64,000 bases of DNA, taken from NCBI RefSeq assembly GCF_022763345.1, contig NZ_JALEGS010000049.1:124001-188000 (forward strand), in the 5' to 3' direction. Source of the stretch: Phaeodactylibacter sp. (GTDB lineage Bacteria > Bacteroidota > Bacteroidia > Chitinophagales > Saprospiraceae). The notes beneath the pieces were generated by a model. It was not told the DNA's origin. It worked only from the letters and a program-made list of their open reading frames with translations, and made no database searches. A program made the translations under genes and the position numbers. This document shows, one piece after another, positions 28,162-37,428 of the stretch (its first letter is position 1; every line of letters starts with the position of its first letter).

Positions 28162-29316
28162 CTAATCTACAATTTCCCGGGGGATATCCATAGGCAGACG
28201 GGTCAGCAACTCGTAATTGACTTGCTGGGAAAACTCCCCAAATGCAGAGACACCGAGCTCTAATTCCCCCTGATTGCCAATAATCACCACTTCATCGCCT
28301 CTTCCCACATGATCCACCTGGGAAATATCCACTGTGATGGCATTCATATTGACCATACCAATGACGCCCACCCGCTTACCCCGGATGAGTACCCGCCCGG
28401 CATTGCTTAGGGAGCGGGTAAAGCCGTGGCCGTAGCCGATAGGAATTGTAGCTACTTTCATCTCTTTAGTGGCCATATAAGAGGTGCCATAGCCCACATA
28501 TTCTCCGGTTTTCACCGTTTTGGTGTCCATCACCTGGCTTTTCCAGGAGATCAGGCGTTCCAGTGGGTTATCCTGCCGGTTGACTTTACTGTTGTGCTCA
28601 ATAAGGGTTTCCCGGCTGGGCCAAAAGCCATACTGAAGAATACCGATCCGGACCATATCCAGTCGGGTGGGCGGATAGCGTATTGCTGCGGCTGAGCAGG
28701 CCACATGCTTGATATCCGGCTGTAGCCCCTGATTGGCAAACCAGTTGAGGATGCGCTTGTAGACCTTGCGCTGTTGAGTGACCCGAACGTAATTGGCAAT
28801 GCTCTCTGCCCCGGCAAAGTGAGTGCAAAGCCCCTGGAACTGCAGCAAGTCGGGGTACTTAAGCAGTAGTTCCGCCACATGGGGCAGCTCATGCGCTTCG
28901 TAGCCGATACGGTTCATGCCTGTTTCAACCTCAACGTGAACTTTTGCTTTCTTGCCAACTTTACGGGCAGCCCGGACAGCTGCCTCCAGCCGATCCGGCT
29001 CAAAAACATAAAACTCGATGTCGTTCTCGATTGCCCATTCCAGATGCTGGTCTTCCACCATCCCCATGATCATGATTTGCACTTCCTTGTCCTGAAGGCT
29101 TTTCTTGACCCGGTAGGCCTCACTGGCATCAAATACGCTGAAATGCTCGGCACCGCAAGCCACAGCAAGCGGGGCAAACATCTCGATACCGTGGCCGTAG
29201 GCATTCCCTTTGACCACCCAGGAGATTTTGGCGTCATTGCCAATCTGATTGCGTATAAAACGATAATTGCTTTCCAATGCCTTGCGGCTGATGGTAATTT
29301 TCGATGTCGCTAACAT
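28162..29316 (-). CDS. alr: Alanine racemase
   Basis: A 384-residue PLP enzyme that interconverts L- and D-alanine for peptidoglycan. PLP-binding Lys36 is in WVVKGNAYGHG. The YVGYGTSY block (about residues 273-280) carries the second catalytic tyrosine (probably Tyr276), and GMVNMNAITVD is the conserved C-terminal block. Length is normal. It lies downstream of the M20/symporter/GNAT genes on the same strand, with a 155-base gap, and upstream of the second racemase. Two different racemases in a row suggests D-amino-acid chemistry beyond cell-wall needs. Confidence 0.93.
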   Translation of the reverse strand: MLATSKITISRKALESNYRFIRNQIGNDAKISWVVKGNAYGHGIEMFAPLAVACGAEHFSVFDASEAYRVKKSLQDKEVQIMIMGMVEDQHLEWAIENDIEFYVFEPDRLEAAVRAARKVGKKAKVHVEVETGMNRIGYEAHELPHVAELLLKYPDLLQFQGLCTHFAGAESIANYVRVTQQRKVYKRILNWFANQGLQPDIKHVACSAAAIRYPPTRLDMVRIGILQYGFWPSRETLIEHNSKVNRQDNPLERLISWKSQVMDTKTVKTGEYVGYGTSYMATKEMKVATIPIGYGHGFTRSLSNAGRVLIRGKRVGVIGMVNMNAITVDISQVDHVGRGDEVVIIGNQGELELGVSAFGEFSQQVNYELLTRLPMDIPREIVD

Positions 29317-29471
29317 GGGCAGAGTTCTTGAGCGTAAATTAAGGAACTTGGCGGAGTTTTACTGCGGCGGGAGCCCCTCATTTTGTGTTTATTTCTGACG
29401 TTCAATCCTGCCTTTGTGTTCGAAAAAGACTTGTTTGTTTCCCCAATGCCATGAGACCGTTTAAATTCTGA

Positions 29472-30635
29472 TCAGCCTGTTCGCTCCAGCAGGTGTTCCA
29501 GAATCCGCCGGTACATATCAATACCCACCGGAGTGATAGCGTCAGGGAAGTCGTAATCGGGGTTGTGCAGCGCCGGGTGGTCCTCGCCCGCCCCAATGCC
29601 AAACATCGCTCCTTTGAACTGTTGGGTAAAAGCTCCAAAGTCTTCGCCCCACTTGAATGCCCAGTCTTTGGCATGGTAATCGAATCCGTTATCCGCGGCA
29701 GCCTGCTGAATGATACGGGCCACTTCGGGATCATTCCGGGTGGTCCGGAATACATTCGTCCACTCTGTATCGAGCTCCAGTCCGTACTTTTTAGAAACCC
29801 GCTCGGTGTAACTCAGCAGCCGGTCGCTCAAAGCCTGCATTTCCTGTTCTGTGCGTGTTCGGATGGTCAGGTGGATTTCGCCATAGCCGGCAGATACACC
29901 GTAGGCGACTTCGCCCATGTGTATGTGCACCGGAGTCAGGATAGCAAAACCCTCTTCCTCAATATTAGGCTGGCAGGCGATGTCCGCTTCTTTGATAATC
30001 TCAGAGATGGCCAGGGCTGGATTGATGCCATTTTCCGGTTCTCCGGCATGGGATGTCTTGCCATTAAGGCGGATAATGAGGCTTTGGACTGATGAGCTGA
30101 ACGGCCCTTCTTTACAAACGATCGTACCTAGTGGGAAACCCGGCAAATTATGGAAAGCCACTGCGTAGTCAATGGGCAATACCTGATCAAAGGTTTCGTC
30201 TTTCAGCATCCATTCTGCACCAGCGCCTATCTCTTCGGCAGGCTGGAAAAGGAGTAAGGCCCGCCCTTTTTGGGGTGGATGATGGTACAAGGCTCTTGCA
30301 AATCCCATCATGACTGCCATATGCCCATCATGGCCGCACTTGTGGGAGACATTTTCCTTTGTAGACTGATAGTCGAAGTCATTGACCTCCTGAATGGGCA
30401 GGGCATCAAGCTCGGTGCGGAACAGCACGGAAGGGCCAGGCTGCCCACTGTCGAAAACAGCAACAATGCCACAGCCACCTATGCCTTCAATAAGTTGCGC
30501 AGGTTCCAGTTTTTGAAGTGATCTGACCAGAAAGGCAGCCGTGTCATGCTCTTCCCCACTCAACTCCGGGTACTGATGCAGGTAGCGCCGCAGCTGATCG
30601 ATATCACTCATCCAGGAAGGCTTGGTTTGGGTCAT
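29472..30635 (-). CDS. M20-family amidohydrolase
   Basis: A 387-residue metal-dependent amidohydrolase of the hippurate/N-acyl-amino-acid hydrolase group (M20D). The metal ligands are in HKCGHDGH (Cys100, His102), QPAEEIGAG (Glu134, Glu135), FHNLPGFPLG and the late GAGEDHPALHNPDY block. The enzyme removes acyl groups from N-acyl amino acids or splits small amides. Its ATG overlaps the symporter stop by four bases (ATGA), so uptake and hydrolysis are coupled: the symporter probably brings in the substrate. Confidence 0.88.
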   Translation of the reverse strand: MTQTKPSWMSDIDQLRRYLHQYPELSGEEHDTAAFLVRSLQKLEPAQLIEGIGGCGIVAVFDSGQPGPSVLFRTELDALPIQEVNDFDYQSTKENVSHKCGHDGHMAVMMGFARALYHHPPQKGRALLLFQPAEEIGAGAEWMLKDETFDQVLPIDYAVAFHNLPGFPLGTIVCKEGPFSSSVQSLIIRLNGKTSHAGEPENGINPALAISEIIKEADIACQPNIEEEGFAILTPVHIHMGEVAYGVSAGYGEIHLTIRTRTEQEMQALSDRLLSYTERVSKKYGLELDTEWTNVFRTTRNDPEVARIIQQAAADNGFDYHAKDWAFKWGEDFGAFTQQFKGAMFGIGAGEDHPALHNPDYDFPDAITPVGIDMYRRILEHLLERTG

Positions 30636-32107
30636 AGCGTACGGGTTGTATCAGATAGTTTTACTGCAGCCGGCACCTCCGGCGGCGTGGTTACGTAGCT
30701 CAATATTATAAAGGACAGGGCAGAAATGGAAATCCCCGCAATATTTGCATCGAGATCGTAGGGCAGCTGCCACTGGGTCAGAATAAGCAGCAGGGTCGTG
30801 CCCCCGCCCAGTAGCATGGCCCAAAACGCTGCAGTAGGCGTGGCGCGGTTCCAGTACATACCGCCTATGACCGGTACAAAGAGCCCGGACACCATGAAAG
30901 CGTACGAGAGCAGCATGAGCTCCAGTACGTTTTGCATACTCATGGCAATAAGCAGAGCGACTGCACCAATGACAAAAGTGGCAACCTGAGAATAACGCAG
31001 GATTTTCTTTTCGTCCCCTTTTAGCGGTAGAAAGCGCTCCAGGATATCTGTGACCACATTACCGGAGGCTGCCATCAGGCAACTGTCAGCCGTAGACATG
31101 ATCGCCGAGAAATAGGCAGAAAGCATAAGTCCGGTCAGCCCGGCAGGCAGCACTGTCCTCAGCAAGAGCGGTAGCCCCATCTCAGCATCCATTGCCGCCG
31201 GATCGCCGTACCCCAGGTCCACAAACATACCCTGATCGGCACCTACCCGGGCAAACAGCCCCAGCAGGACGCCCATAAAAGCCATAATCGGGTACTCAAA
31301 TAGCCCGGCTGTATACCAGGCCCTCCTTGCGGTCTGCTCGTCCCGGCAGGCATAGATCCGCTGATAGAGGGTCATGCCAACAAACCAAATGGGAATGATG
31401 GTCACTCCCCAGTTGACCAGTTGCGACCAAGACACATTTGTGAGCTGCAAAAACTCTGGCCGGACCACCTCCCGGATGCCCTCCATCCCGCCTACTGCGA
31501 AGTAACCCAGCGGGATGCCGATGAAAACCAGGCCTGCCATTAGGATAATCCATTGTACGGTATCGGTATAAATGACAGCTTTGAGCCCACCGGCCACGGT
31601 GTACACCACTGCAATAACACCCATGATGATCAGCGCTTGTTTTAGGCTCAGTGCTGTGAAAGTGGCCGAAGCTAATTTGGCACCAGCCAGCAACTGCGAA
31701 CTCGTGAAGCCCAGGTAGCCAATAGCAGAGATGATCCCTGCCAATAACGCCACCCTCGGGCTAAAGAGGAATTCGAAGAGCTGTGGGAAAGTCAGCAGGT
31801 TTACTTTCTTGGACAGCCGATTGACCTTCGGAATCAGAAAAACAGCACTCAGCCAGGCACCGATGAGCCCTGTGAACAGCATCCAGGAGCCGGAAATGCC
31901 CATCAGAAAGCCCAGGCCCCCCAGTCCAATGGAAAAACCGCCCCCAACGTCGGTAGCGACTACGGACAGCCCGATGTGCAGGCTGCCCATATCCCGACCG
32001 CCTACATAGTAATCGTCGGAGTTTTGATTTTGCCTAAAAAAGAAAAAACCTATCCCCAGCATCGCCAGGAAGTAGACGATGAAAATAACAATATCAATCC
32101 AGTGCAT
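30632..32107 (-). CDS. Sodium:solute symporter (SSS family)
   Basis: A 491-residue inner-membrane transporter with about 13 hydrophobic helices. The opening VYFLAMLGIGFFFFRQNQNSDDYYVGGRDMG, seen here in part (NQNSDDYYVGGRDMG), and the ADSCLMAASGNVVTDI block late in the protein are SSS hallmarks. SSS members bring in amino acids, sugars or other small solutes with sodium. The four-base overlap with the M20 hydrolase gene and the racemases nearby make an amino-acid derivative the likely substrate. Confidence 0.9.
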   Translation of the reverse strand: MHWIDIVIFIVYFLAMLGIGFFFFRQNQNSDDYYVGGRDMGSLHIGLSVVATDVGGGFSIGLGGLGFLMGISGSWMLFTGLIGAWLSAVFLIPKVNRLSKKVNLLTFPQLFEFLFSPRVALLAGIISAIGYLGFTSSQLLAGAKLASATFTALSLKQALIIMGVIAVVYTVAGGLKAVIYTDTVQWIILMAGLVFIGIPLGYFAVGGMEGIREVVRPEFLQLTNVSWSQLVNWGVTIIPIWFVGMTLYQRIYACRDEQTARRAWYTAGLFEYPIMAFMGVLLGLFARVGADQGMFVDLGYGDPAAMDAEMGLPLLLRTVLPAGLTGLMLSAYFSAIMSTADSCLMAASGNVVTDILERFLPLKGDEKKILRYSQVATFVIGAVALLIAMSMQNVLELMLLSYAFMVSGLFVPVIGGMYWNRATPTAAFWAMLLGGGTTLLLILTQWQLPYDLDANIAGISISALSFIILSYVTTPPEVPAAVKLSDTTRTL

Positions 32108-32116
32108 AAACAGGGT

Positions 32117-32557
32117 TTATTGGTTCTTAAGGCGCATTTCCAGGTACTTATTGGTGAAGCCCAGCTTCTCGTAAAGGTGGCGGGCCGGATTGTCCGGCTC
32201 CACGTGAAGCGCAATATCACCTTGCGCCAGGCTAATGGCTTTTTGCATGAGGGTTTTGCCAATGCCCTTGCCGCGCTGACTGCCGTCAACCGCAATATAG
32301 ACCAGGATGTTTTCTGGTATGTACCCTTCCATCCCTGTCCGATTGATCACAACAGCCCCCACTATTTTACCCTCAAGCGCTCCGGCGATGACAAAGCCAC
32401 CATGGGAAGCCGTCTCTTTTAAAGCATATTGGATGGCTTTGTGGATGTCTTCCCGGGCATCGCCGTATTGATCGAGGTGATGGAACAGAAAATCGACGAT
32501 ACGTTCCTTTTCAGAAATAGTAGCAGGTTCAAAAGGGGTATATACCTTAATATCCAT
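32117..32557 (-). CDS. GNAT-family N-acetyltransferase
   Basis: A 146-residue GNAT enzyme. Motif A (acetyl-CoA pyrophosphate loop) is QRGKGIGKTL (residues 94-103), and the C-terminal NPARHLYEKLGF block is the usual motif B. The acceptor is unknown; small GNATs acetylate amino acids, proteins or antibiotics. It starts the GNAT-symporter-M20 operon, nine bases before the symporter start. An N-acetyltransferase beside an N-acyl hydrolase is notable. Confidence 0.85.
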   Translation of the reverse strand: MDIKVYTPFEPATISEKERIVDFLFHHLDQYGDAREDIHKAIQYALKETASHGGFVIAGALEGKIVGAVVINRTGMEGYIPENILVYIAVDGSQRGKGIGKTLMQKAISLAQGDIALHVEPDNPARHLYEKLGFTNKYLEMRLKNQ

Positions 32558-32702
32558 AAGTGGTTGTAAATGATTTAATTCAATGATAGAACGTTGCCTG
32601 CGCCCTCAGGTTGAGCAGCACCAGGCATATGGCGGAATATAAGGAATATCAGCTGAGGATAAAAGTTGGAAGGGGAAGGGTGTGCCCTCGGAGGCTCGAA
32701 AC

Positions 32703-33977
32703 TTAAATCAAATCCCGAAGTACGAATGAGGTCTTGATGCGCTCCTTATCCCGTCTGACCACAATGCGCAAACGTTTACCGGAAGGTTTCTGCAGCCGGT
32801 TGATGATACTGCTCAGCGTAAGGAATGAGGCGGGGACCCAGTTGATGCGCCGGATCTCATCACCAGGCTTCAATCCGGCTTCATGAGCCGGGCTGCCTTC
32901 AATAACGCTGTAGATTAAGAAGTCTCGAAGCCCGGGCCCCGTGGCGATGACGAGCATACCACTGCGGTCTACCTTAAATTCATCATCATAGTTTTTATTG
33001 GGCTCAAGGTAGACTTCCTCCCGAACGTAATCCAAAATAACGGTAAACCGCCTTAATATTTCATTGCCCAGAATGCCATTGCGCTGGTCCAGGCTGCTGC
33101 TGTCTATTGCAGCGCCCAGCATGATTTCCTGGTAGCTGGTAACCACGCTTGAGAATTGATAAGGAGGGATTTCCAGGCTGGAAACTTTGCCCTGATAGCC
33201 CCTCAGGAAGCCACCCAGCCCTGCGCCAAGGTTGCTGGGAATGACCCGCTCGGGAAGTACCAGCCCGGGGTCACTGTCGGTGTTGATAAGCAGCGGAAGC
33301 GCAGCGCCGGTATCGAGAAGCAATTTTAGCGTACTGGTGTCGCCCTGCCGCAGCGCAACCTTAGGAAAAACGTAGGGTTTGCTTTTCCTGAAGGTAGCCC
33401 TGACCGATGTGAAGCCCCTTTGCGGCTTATCAAATTCACGAGGGTCATAAAGGGTGATGATCTGCCGGCGATAGTCAATTTCCACAACAAACCTCCGGAA
33501 AAAATCAGCCCCCAAAATGCCATGGATTTCCACACCTGTGTAGTCTTCAAACCTAAGGTAGTCTTCTTCCAGTACCAGAATAGACCGGTTTTTGGCCAGT
33601 ACCGAGCCAGCCTGCAAGTTGATACCTGAAACCAGATAGGCATAAAACTCACGGCTGAGGTCGGAACCAATGAGGGTAAAACGCCGCCGGTATTCGAGCT
33701 GAAGCAGATCGGTGATTTCCCGCTGGCTCAGAATGGTATGCTCGGCTCCGGTGTCAAAGATGAAGTTTAGCGGGAACCAGTTTTCGAGCACAACGGGCAC
33801 AACGATAAACCCATTGGTATACCGGAAAGGCAAGTCGATTTTTGTTTTCCCGCCGGTGATTTCCAAATCCTGGTATTGTGCATGTGAAACGGACATGCCT
33901 GCCAGACAGAGCGCCGTGAGTACCATACGAAGGCAACGGCAGAACAGTGTCGCAAACAAATCGTTGGGTTTTGGCAT
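32703..33977 (-). CDS. Exported two-lobed retropepsin-like protein with PDZ domain
   Basis: A 424-residue protein with an N-terminal signal-like segment (to about residue 34, ending SHAQ), two retropepsin-like aspartyl lobes and a C-terminal PDZ domain (about 340-415, SPAHEAGLKPGDEIRRIN). Each lobe has its own DTGA active-site motif (FIFDTGAEH at Asp75, LLLDTGAAL at Asp222) and a later GILG flap-type motif (HGILGADFF, NGILGNEIL). Two motifs in one chain suggest an internal pepsin-like dimer rather than a retroviral-style homodimer. Periplasmic or surface proteolysis is likely; the target is unknown. Confidence 0.82.
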   Translation of the reverse strand: MPKPNDLFATLFCRCLRMVLTALCLAGMSVSHAQYQDLEITGGKTKIDLPFRYTNGFIVVPVVLENWFPLNFIFDTGAEHTILSQREITDLLQLEYRRRFTLIGSDLSREFYAYLVSGINLQAGSVLAKNRSILVLEEDYLRFEDYTGVEIHGILGADFFRRFVVEIDYRRQIITLYDPREFDKPQRGFTSVRATFRKSKPYVFPKVALRQGDTSTLKLLLDTGAALPLLINTDSDPGLVLPERVIPSNLGAGLGGFLRGYQGKVSSLEIPPYQFSSVVTSYQEIMLGAAIDSSSLDQRNGILGNEILRRFTVILDYVREEVYLEPNKNYDDEFKVDRSGMLVIATGPGLRDFLIYSVIEGSPAHEAGLKPGDEIRRINWVPASFLTLSSIINRLQKPSGKRLRIVVRRDKERIKTSFVLRDLI

Positions 33978-34416
33978 GTGGCAGGTATTCTTTGCTAAGA
34001 TTCAAAACAGCATATTCCCGCAGGAGTTTCGGCATGCCCGGTATTTACCCGGCATCTGCGGAGATCTTTTTTGAACAGGCAGCGGAAAATAAAATTGAGG
34101 CGTTTTCCTTGCAGGAACAAGCAGTTAACGTTATTTTAACATCATAATTTAATTTGGTTTGAAGCTTATTTGTAAAAAACTGTTTGTTGATCTTTGTTTT
34201 TTCCTGCTAAATTGAGACTTTTACGAACTAGTTAGTGTAAAACGGACACAATTTGTCTGTGCCCCCTGAATTCCATCTGAATGATCTCCATGAACAAATG
34301 AAGCCCAGGCTTCAGTAAAAAATTGCAAGCGTTGCCCTCAGGGTTTGATGGTTTCGTTTGCGGTAACAGGATTTATTAATCAGACATAGTTTTTACTAAC
34401 TAAACCAAAGTAGTGT
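33978..34416. other. Upstream region of the SusC operon, no gene seen
   Basis: About 440 bases between the divergent protease gene and susC hold no convincing coding frame. The region is AT-rich in its middle (34130-34260). It contains one plausible promoter (34332-34360). No regulator gene (SusR, anti-sigma/ECF pair or HTCS) lies beside the SusCD pair in the window. Confidence 0.5.
34332..34360 (+). promoter_or_regulatory. Possible promoter of the SusCD operon
   Basis: TTG at 34332-34334 and TTCGTTTG at 34353-34360 (one mismatch to TAnnTTTG), 18 bases apart, resemble a Bacteroidota promoter about 56 bases before the susC ATG. Confidence 0.3.
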
Positions 34417-37410
34417 ATGAAACTTAACATCAACTCCATGACAAGGGGCGGTCTCCTTGTCTTGGCGCTCCTGCTGTGTAATTTCACTTTTGCACAGCGT
34501 ACCTTAACGGGTACGGTCACGGATGCTGAGACGGGTGAGCCTCTGATCGGGGCAAACATACTCGTTGTTGGCTCCAGCACAGGTACCATTACGGACTTCG
34601 ATGGTGCGTATTCCCTTAACGTTTCAGAAAATGCCAAAGAGCTGGAATTCTCTTACACAGGATACAGCTCTCAACGCGTTGAAATTGGCAACCAAACCAC
34701 AATTGACATCAGCCTTTCTGCGGGACAGCAGCTGGACGAGGTCGTTGTTGTAGGTTATGGTTCTCAGAAAGAGAAGGAAATTACTTCTGCCGTAACTTCA
34801 GTAAGCGCTGAAGACTTCAACCAGGGGCCTATCACCGACCCTTCCCAGTTATTACAGGGTAAGGTGGCTGGCCTTCAGGTGTACAACCGTGGTGGAGACC
34901 CCAATGGACAGAGCGTTATCCGCCTACGCGGTATCTCTACTGTAGGGGCAAACACTGAGCCATTGGTTGTAGTAGATGGTATCATTGGTGCCTCTTTGGA
35001 CAACGTGGACCCGAACGATATCGAGAACGTGACCGTACTGAAAGACGGTTCGGCTGCTGCGATCTACGGTTCACGGGGTTCTTCAGGGGTTATCCTGGTG
35101 ACCACCCGCTCCGGTAGCCAAGGCAAAGGCGTCGAGTTCTCTTACAATGGCCAGACTGCTGCTTCTACCGCATTCAACAGTGTGCCGGTTATGAGCGCAG
35201 ATGAGTTTGTCGCGGCTGGCGGTACAGACCTTGGCAGTGAAACCAACTGGATCGATGAGGTGACGCGCGTTGGCATCAGCAACGTACACAGCTTGTCTGC
35301 TTCCGGCGGTTCAGGCAACACCACTTACCGCGTTTCCGGCAACTATCGTAATGTAGACGGTATCCTTGAGAATTCCGGCTTTGAGCAGTTCAACGGACGT
35401 GTGAACCTCTCTACAAAGGCTTTTAACGACAAGGTAAGCATCGACTTCAACTCTTCCTTTACCAACCGGAACTCTGACTTCGGTTTCAATGAGGCCCTCC
35501 GCTACGGTGTATTGTACAACCCAACTGCTCCGGTCCGTGGTGCGGATGCGCCATTCCCTTTTGCAAGCGAGCAGTACGGTGGCTTCTTCGAAACACTGGG
35601 TCTGTTTGATAGCTTCAACCCGGTTTCTATCATTGAGCAAAACCGCAATCAGGGCCAGCGTACGGAGGTGACTTACGGTGCACGGGTAGGCTACGACATT
35701 ACGCCTAACCTGGAACTTGCTGCCCGCGTGGCAAACCAAAAGATAACTATTGCTAACGAAGAGTACTACCCAACTACGTCTCTGTTCAGAGGTAACGCAA
35801 CCAGCCCAACCCGTAAGGGCCTCGCTGAGTTTTACGATGAGATTACCTCTTTCCAGCTGTTTGAAGGTTACCTGACTTACGTTGCAGACGTAGGCAGCCG
35901 TTCTAACCTGCGCGTGACAGGTGGTTACTCTTATCAGCAGAACAACTTCGAGTCCAAGTTCCTTAGCCTGGGTGACTTCCCGGACAATTCACTGGACTTT
36001 GGCAACCTGATCCAAGCTTCTCAGGACTTACAGAATGCTGGCTTTATTCAGGCCAACAGCGCTGTTTCTCCGGATGAGAAGATTATTGCCTTCTTTGCAC
36101 GTGCAAATATGACGATTGACGATGCGATCTTCCTGAACGCTTCTGTTCGTCGTGAAGGTTCCACTAAGCTTGGTGCGGACAACCGCTGGGGTATTTTCCC
36201 TGCCGTTGGTGTCGGTGTAGACGTGAACCGTTACCTGGATATCAACAACGTAGACCTCCTGAAAGTACGGGTAGGTTATGGTGTTACAGGTGCCCTGCCT
36301 GGACCAAACGGACTATCTCAGCCCATCCGCCAAGTTGTAAACGGAGACGATGGAAGTGTCTCTACAGAATTGATCCGTGCTGCTAACCCTGACCTCAAGT
36401 GGGAGGAAAAAGGAGAGTTGAACCTCGGTGTGGAATTCACTATGGGGCGCTTCAACGCTACCTTAGACTTGTATGACCGAAACATTCAGGACTTTATCCT
36501 GGAGCGTACAATTGATGTAACGACAGAAGGTGTAGACCGCCGATTTGAAAACGCAGGCTTGCTGAGTACACAAGGTGCAGAACTCACATTGGGGTACGAT
36601 GTAGTGCGCAAGGATAGAATGGTTTGGAATACTGGTTTGATCCTCAGTACCTATCGTACCACACTTGATGAGTATGTTGTACCGGTAGAGCAGCGCGCTA
36701 ACCTTGGTGCACCTGGTCAGAACGGTACCAACATGGTTATCATCCGTGAAGGGGAGGAAATCGGTCAAATCTGGGGCCCTGTTTTTGAAGGTGTAGGTGA
36801 AGATGGATCTCCAATTCTTCAAGACCTCAATGGCGACGGTCAGGTGATTGGTGATCAGGGTAACGCCCTGAATCCTGAAGCAGACTTTACCACATTGGGC
36901 AATGGTATCCCCGATTTGGAATTTGGCTGGACTAACCAACTTTCCTTTGGTGACTGGTCGGTTAATGCATTTTTCCGTGGGGCATTGGGCCATAGTCTTG
37001 TAAATACTTTCCGTGCGTTCTATGAGCCTCGCATTTCTTCACAGACTTCTTATAACTTTGTTAATACAGAGTTGGCAGAACCTGGACTGACTTCTGCACA
37101 GTTTAGCTCACTCTATGTTGAAGAGGCTGACTTCTTCAAGCTGGACAACCTGACGATCTCAAGAAGATTCAGCTTTGAGAAAGGAAGTGCCATTCGTGGC
37201 CTCACAGTGTCGCTGACCGGACAAAACCTGTTCGTTCTGACCAACTACACGGGTACTGACCCTGAACCATCATTAGTAGACTATGGTTCATCAGACAATG
37301 GCGGAGAAGTAGACTTCTCGAATCCTGATGTACTTAGCCCGGGCATCGACCGCCGCTACAGCTACTTTGCTTCGCGGACATTCACACTGGGCGTAAATCT
37401 TAATTTCTAA
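34417..37410 (+). CDS. SusC/RagA-family TonB-dependent outer-membrane transporter
   Basis: A 997-residue outer-membrane importer: signal peptide (about 1-26, ending TFAQ), CarboxypepD_reg-like/CNA domain (about 28-105, TGTVTDAETGEPLIGANI), the SusC TonB-box region DEVVVVGYG, the plug domain (LLQGKVAGLQV, VLKDGSAAAIYGSRGSSGVI) and a beta barrel to the end (FTLGVNLNF). It should work with the SusD-like lipoprotein directly downstream to take up a glycan or peptide. No glycoside hydrolase follows, so the substrate cannot be inferred; the downstream lipoproteins are VCBS/UnbV proteins. Confidence 0.95.
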   Translation: MKLNINSMTRGGLLVLALLLCNFTFAQRTLTGTVTDAETGEPLIGANILVVGSSTGTITDFDGAYSLNVSENAKELEFSYTGYSSQRVEIGNQTTIDISLSAGQQLDEVVVVGYGSQKEKEITSAVTSVSAEDFNQGPITDPSQLLQGKVAGLQVYNRGGDPNGQSVIRLRGISTVGANTEPLVVVDGIIGASLDNVDPNDIENVTVLKDGSAAAIYGSRGSSGVILVTTRSGSQGKGVEFSYNGQTAASTAFNSVPVMSADEFVAAGGTDLGSETNWIDEVTRVGISNVHSLSASGGSGNTTYRVSGNYRNVDGILENSGFEQFNGRVNLSTKAFNDKVSIDFNSSFTNRNSDFGFNEALRYGVLYNPTAPVRGADAPFPFASEQYGGFFETLGLFDSFNPVSIIEQNRNQGQRTEVTYGARVGYDITPNLELAARVANQKITIANEEYYPTTSLFRGNATSPTRKGLAEFYDEITSFQLFEGYLTYVADVGSRSNLRVTGGYSYQQNNFESKFLSLGDFPDNSLDFGNLIQASQDLQNAGFIQANSAVSPDEKIIAFFARANMTIDDAIFLNASVRREGSTKLGADNRWGIFPAVGVGVDVNRYLDINNVDLLKVRVGYGVTGALPGPNGLSQPIRQVVNGDDGSVSTELIRAANPDLKWEEKGELNLGVEFTMGRFNATLDLYDRNIQDFILERTIDVTTEGVDRRFENAGLLSTQGAELTLGYDVVRKDRMVWNTGLILSTYRTTLDEYVVPVEQRANLGAPGQNGTNMVIIREGEEIGQIWGPVFEGVGEDGSPILQDLNGDGQVIGDQGNALNPEADFTTLGNGIPDLEFGWTNQLSFGDWSVNAFFRGALGHSLVNTFRAFYEPRISSQTSYNFVNTELAEPGLTSAQFSSLYVEEADFFKLDNLTISRRFSFEKGSAIRGLTVSLTGQNLFVLTNYTGTDPEPSLVDYGSSDNGGEVDFSNPDVLSPGIDRRYSYFASRTFTLGVNLNF

Positions 37411-37428
37411 CTTGAAAACTAAAAAGTA

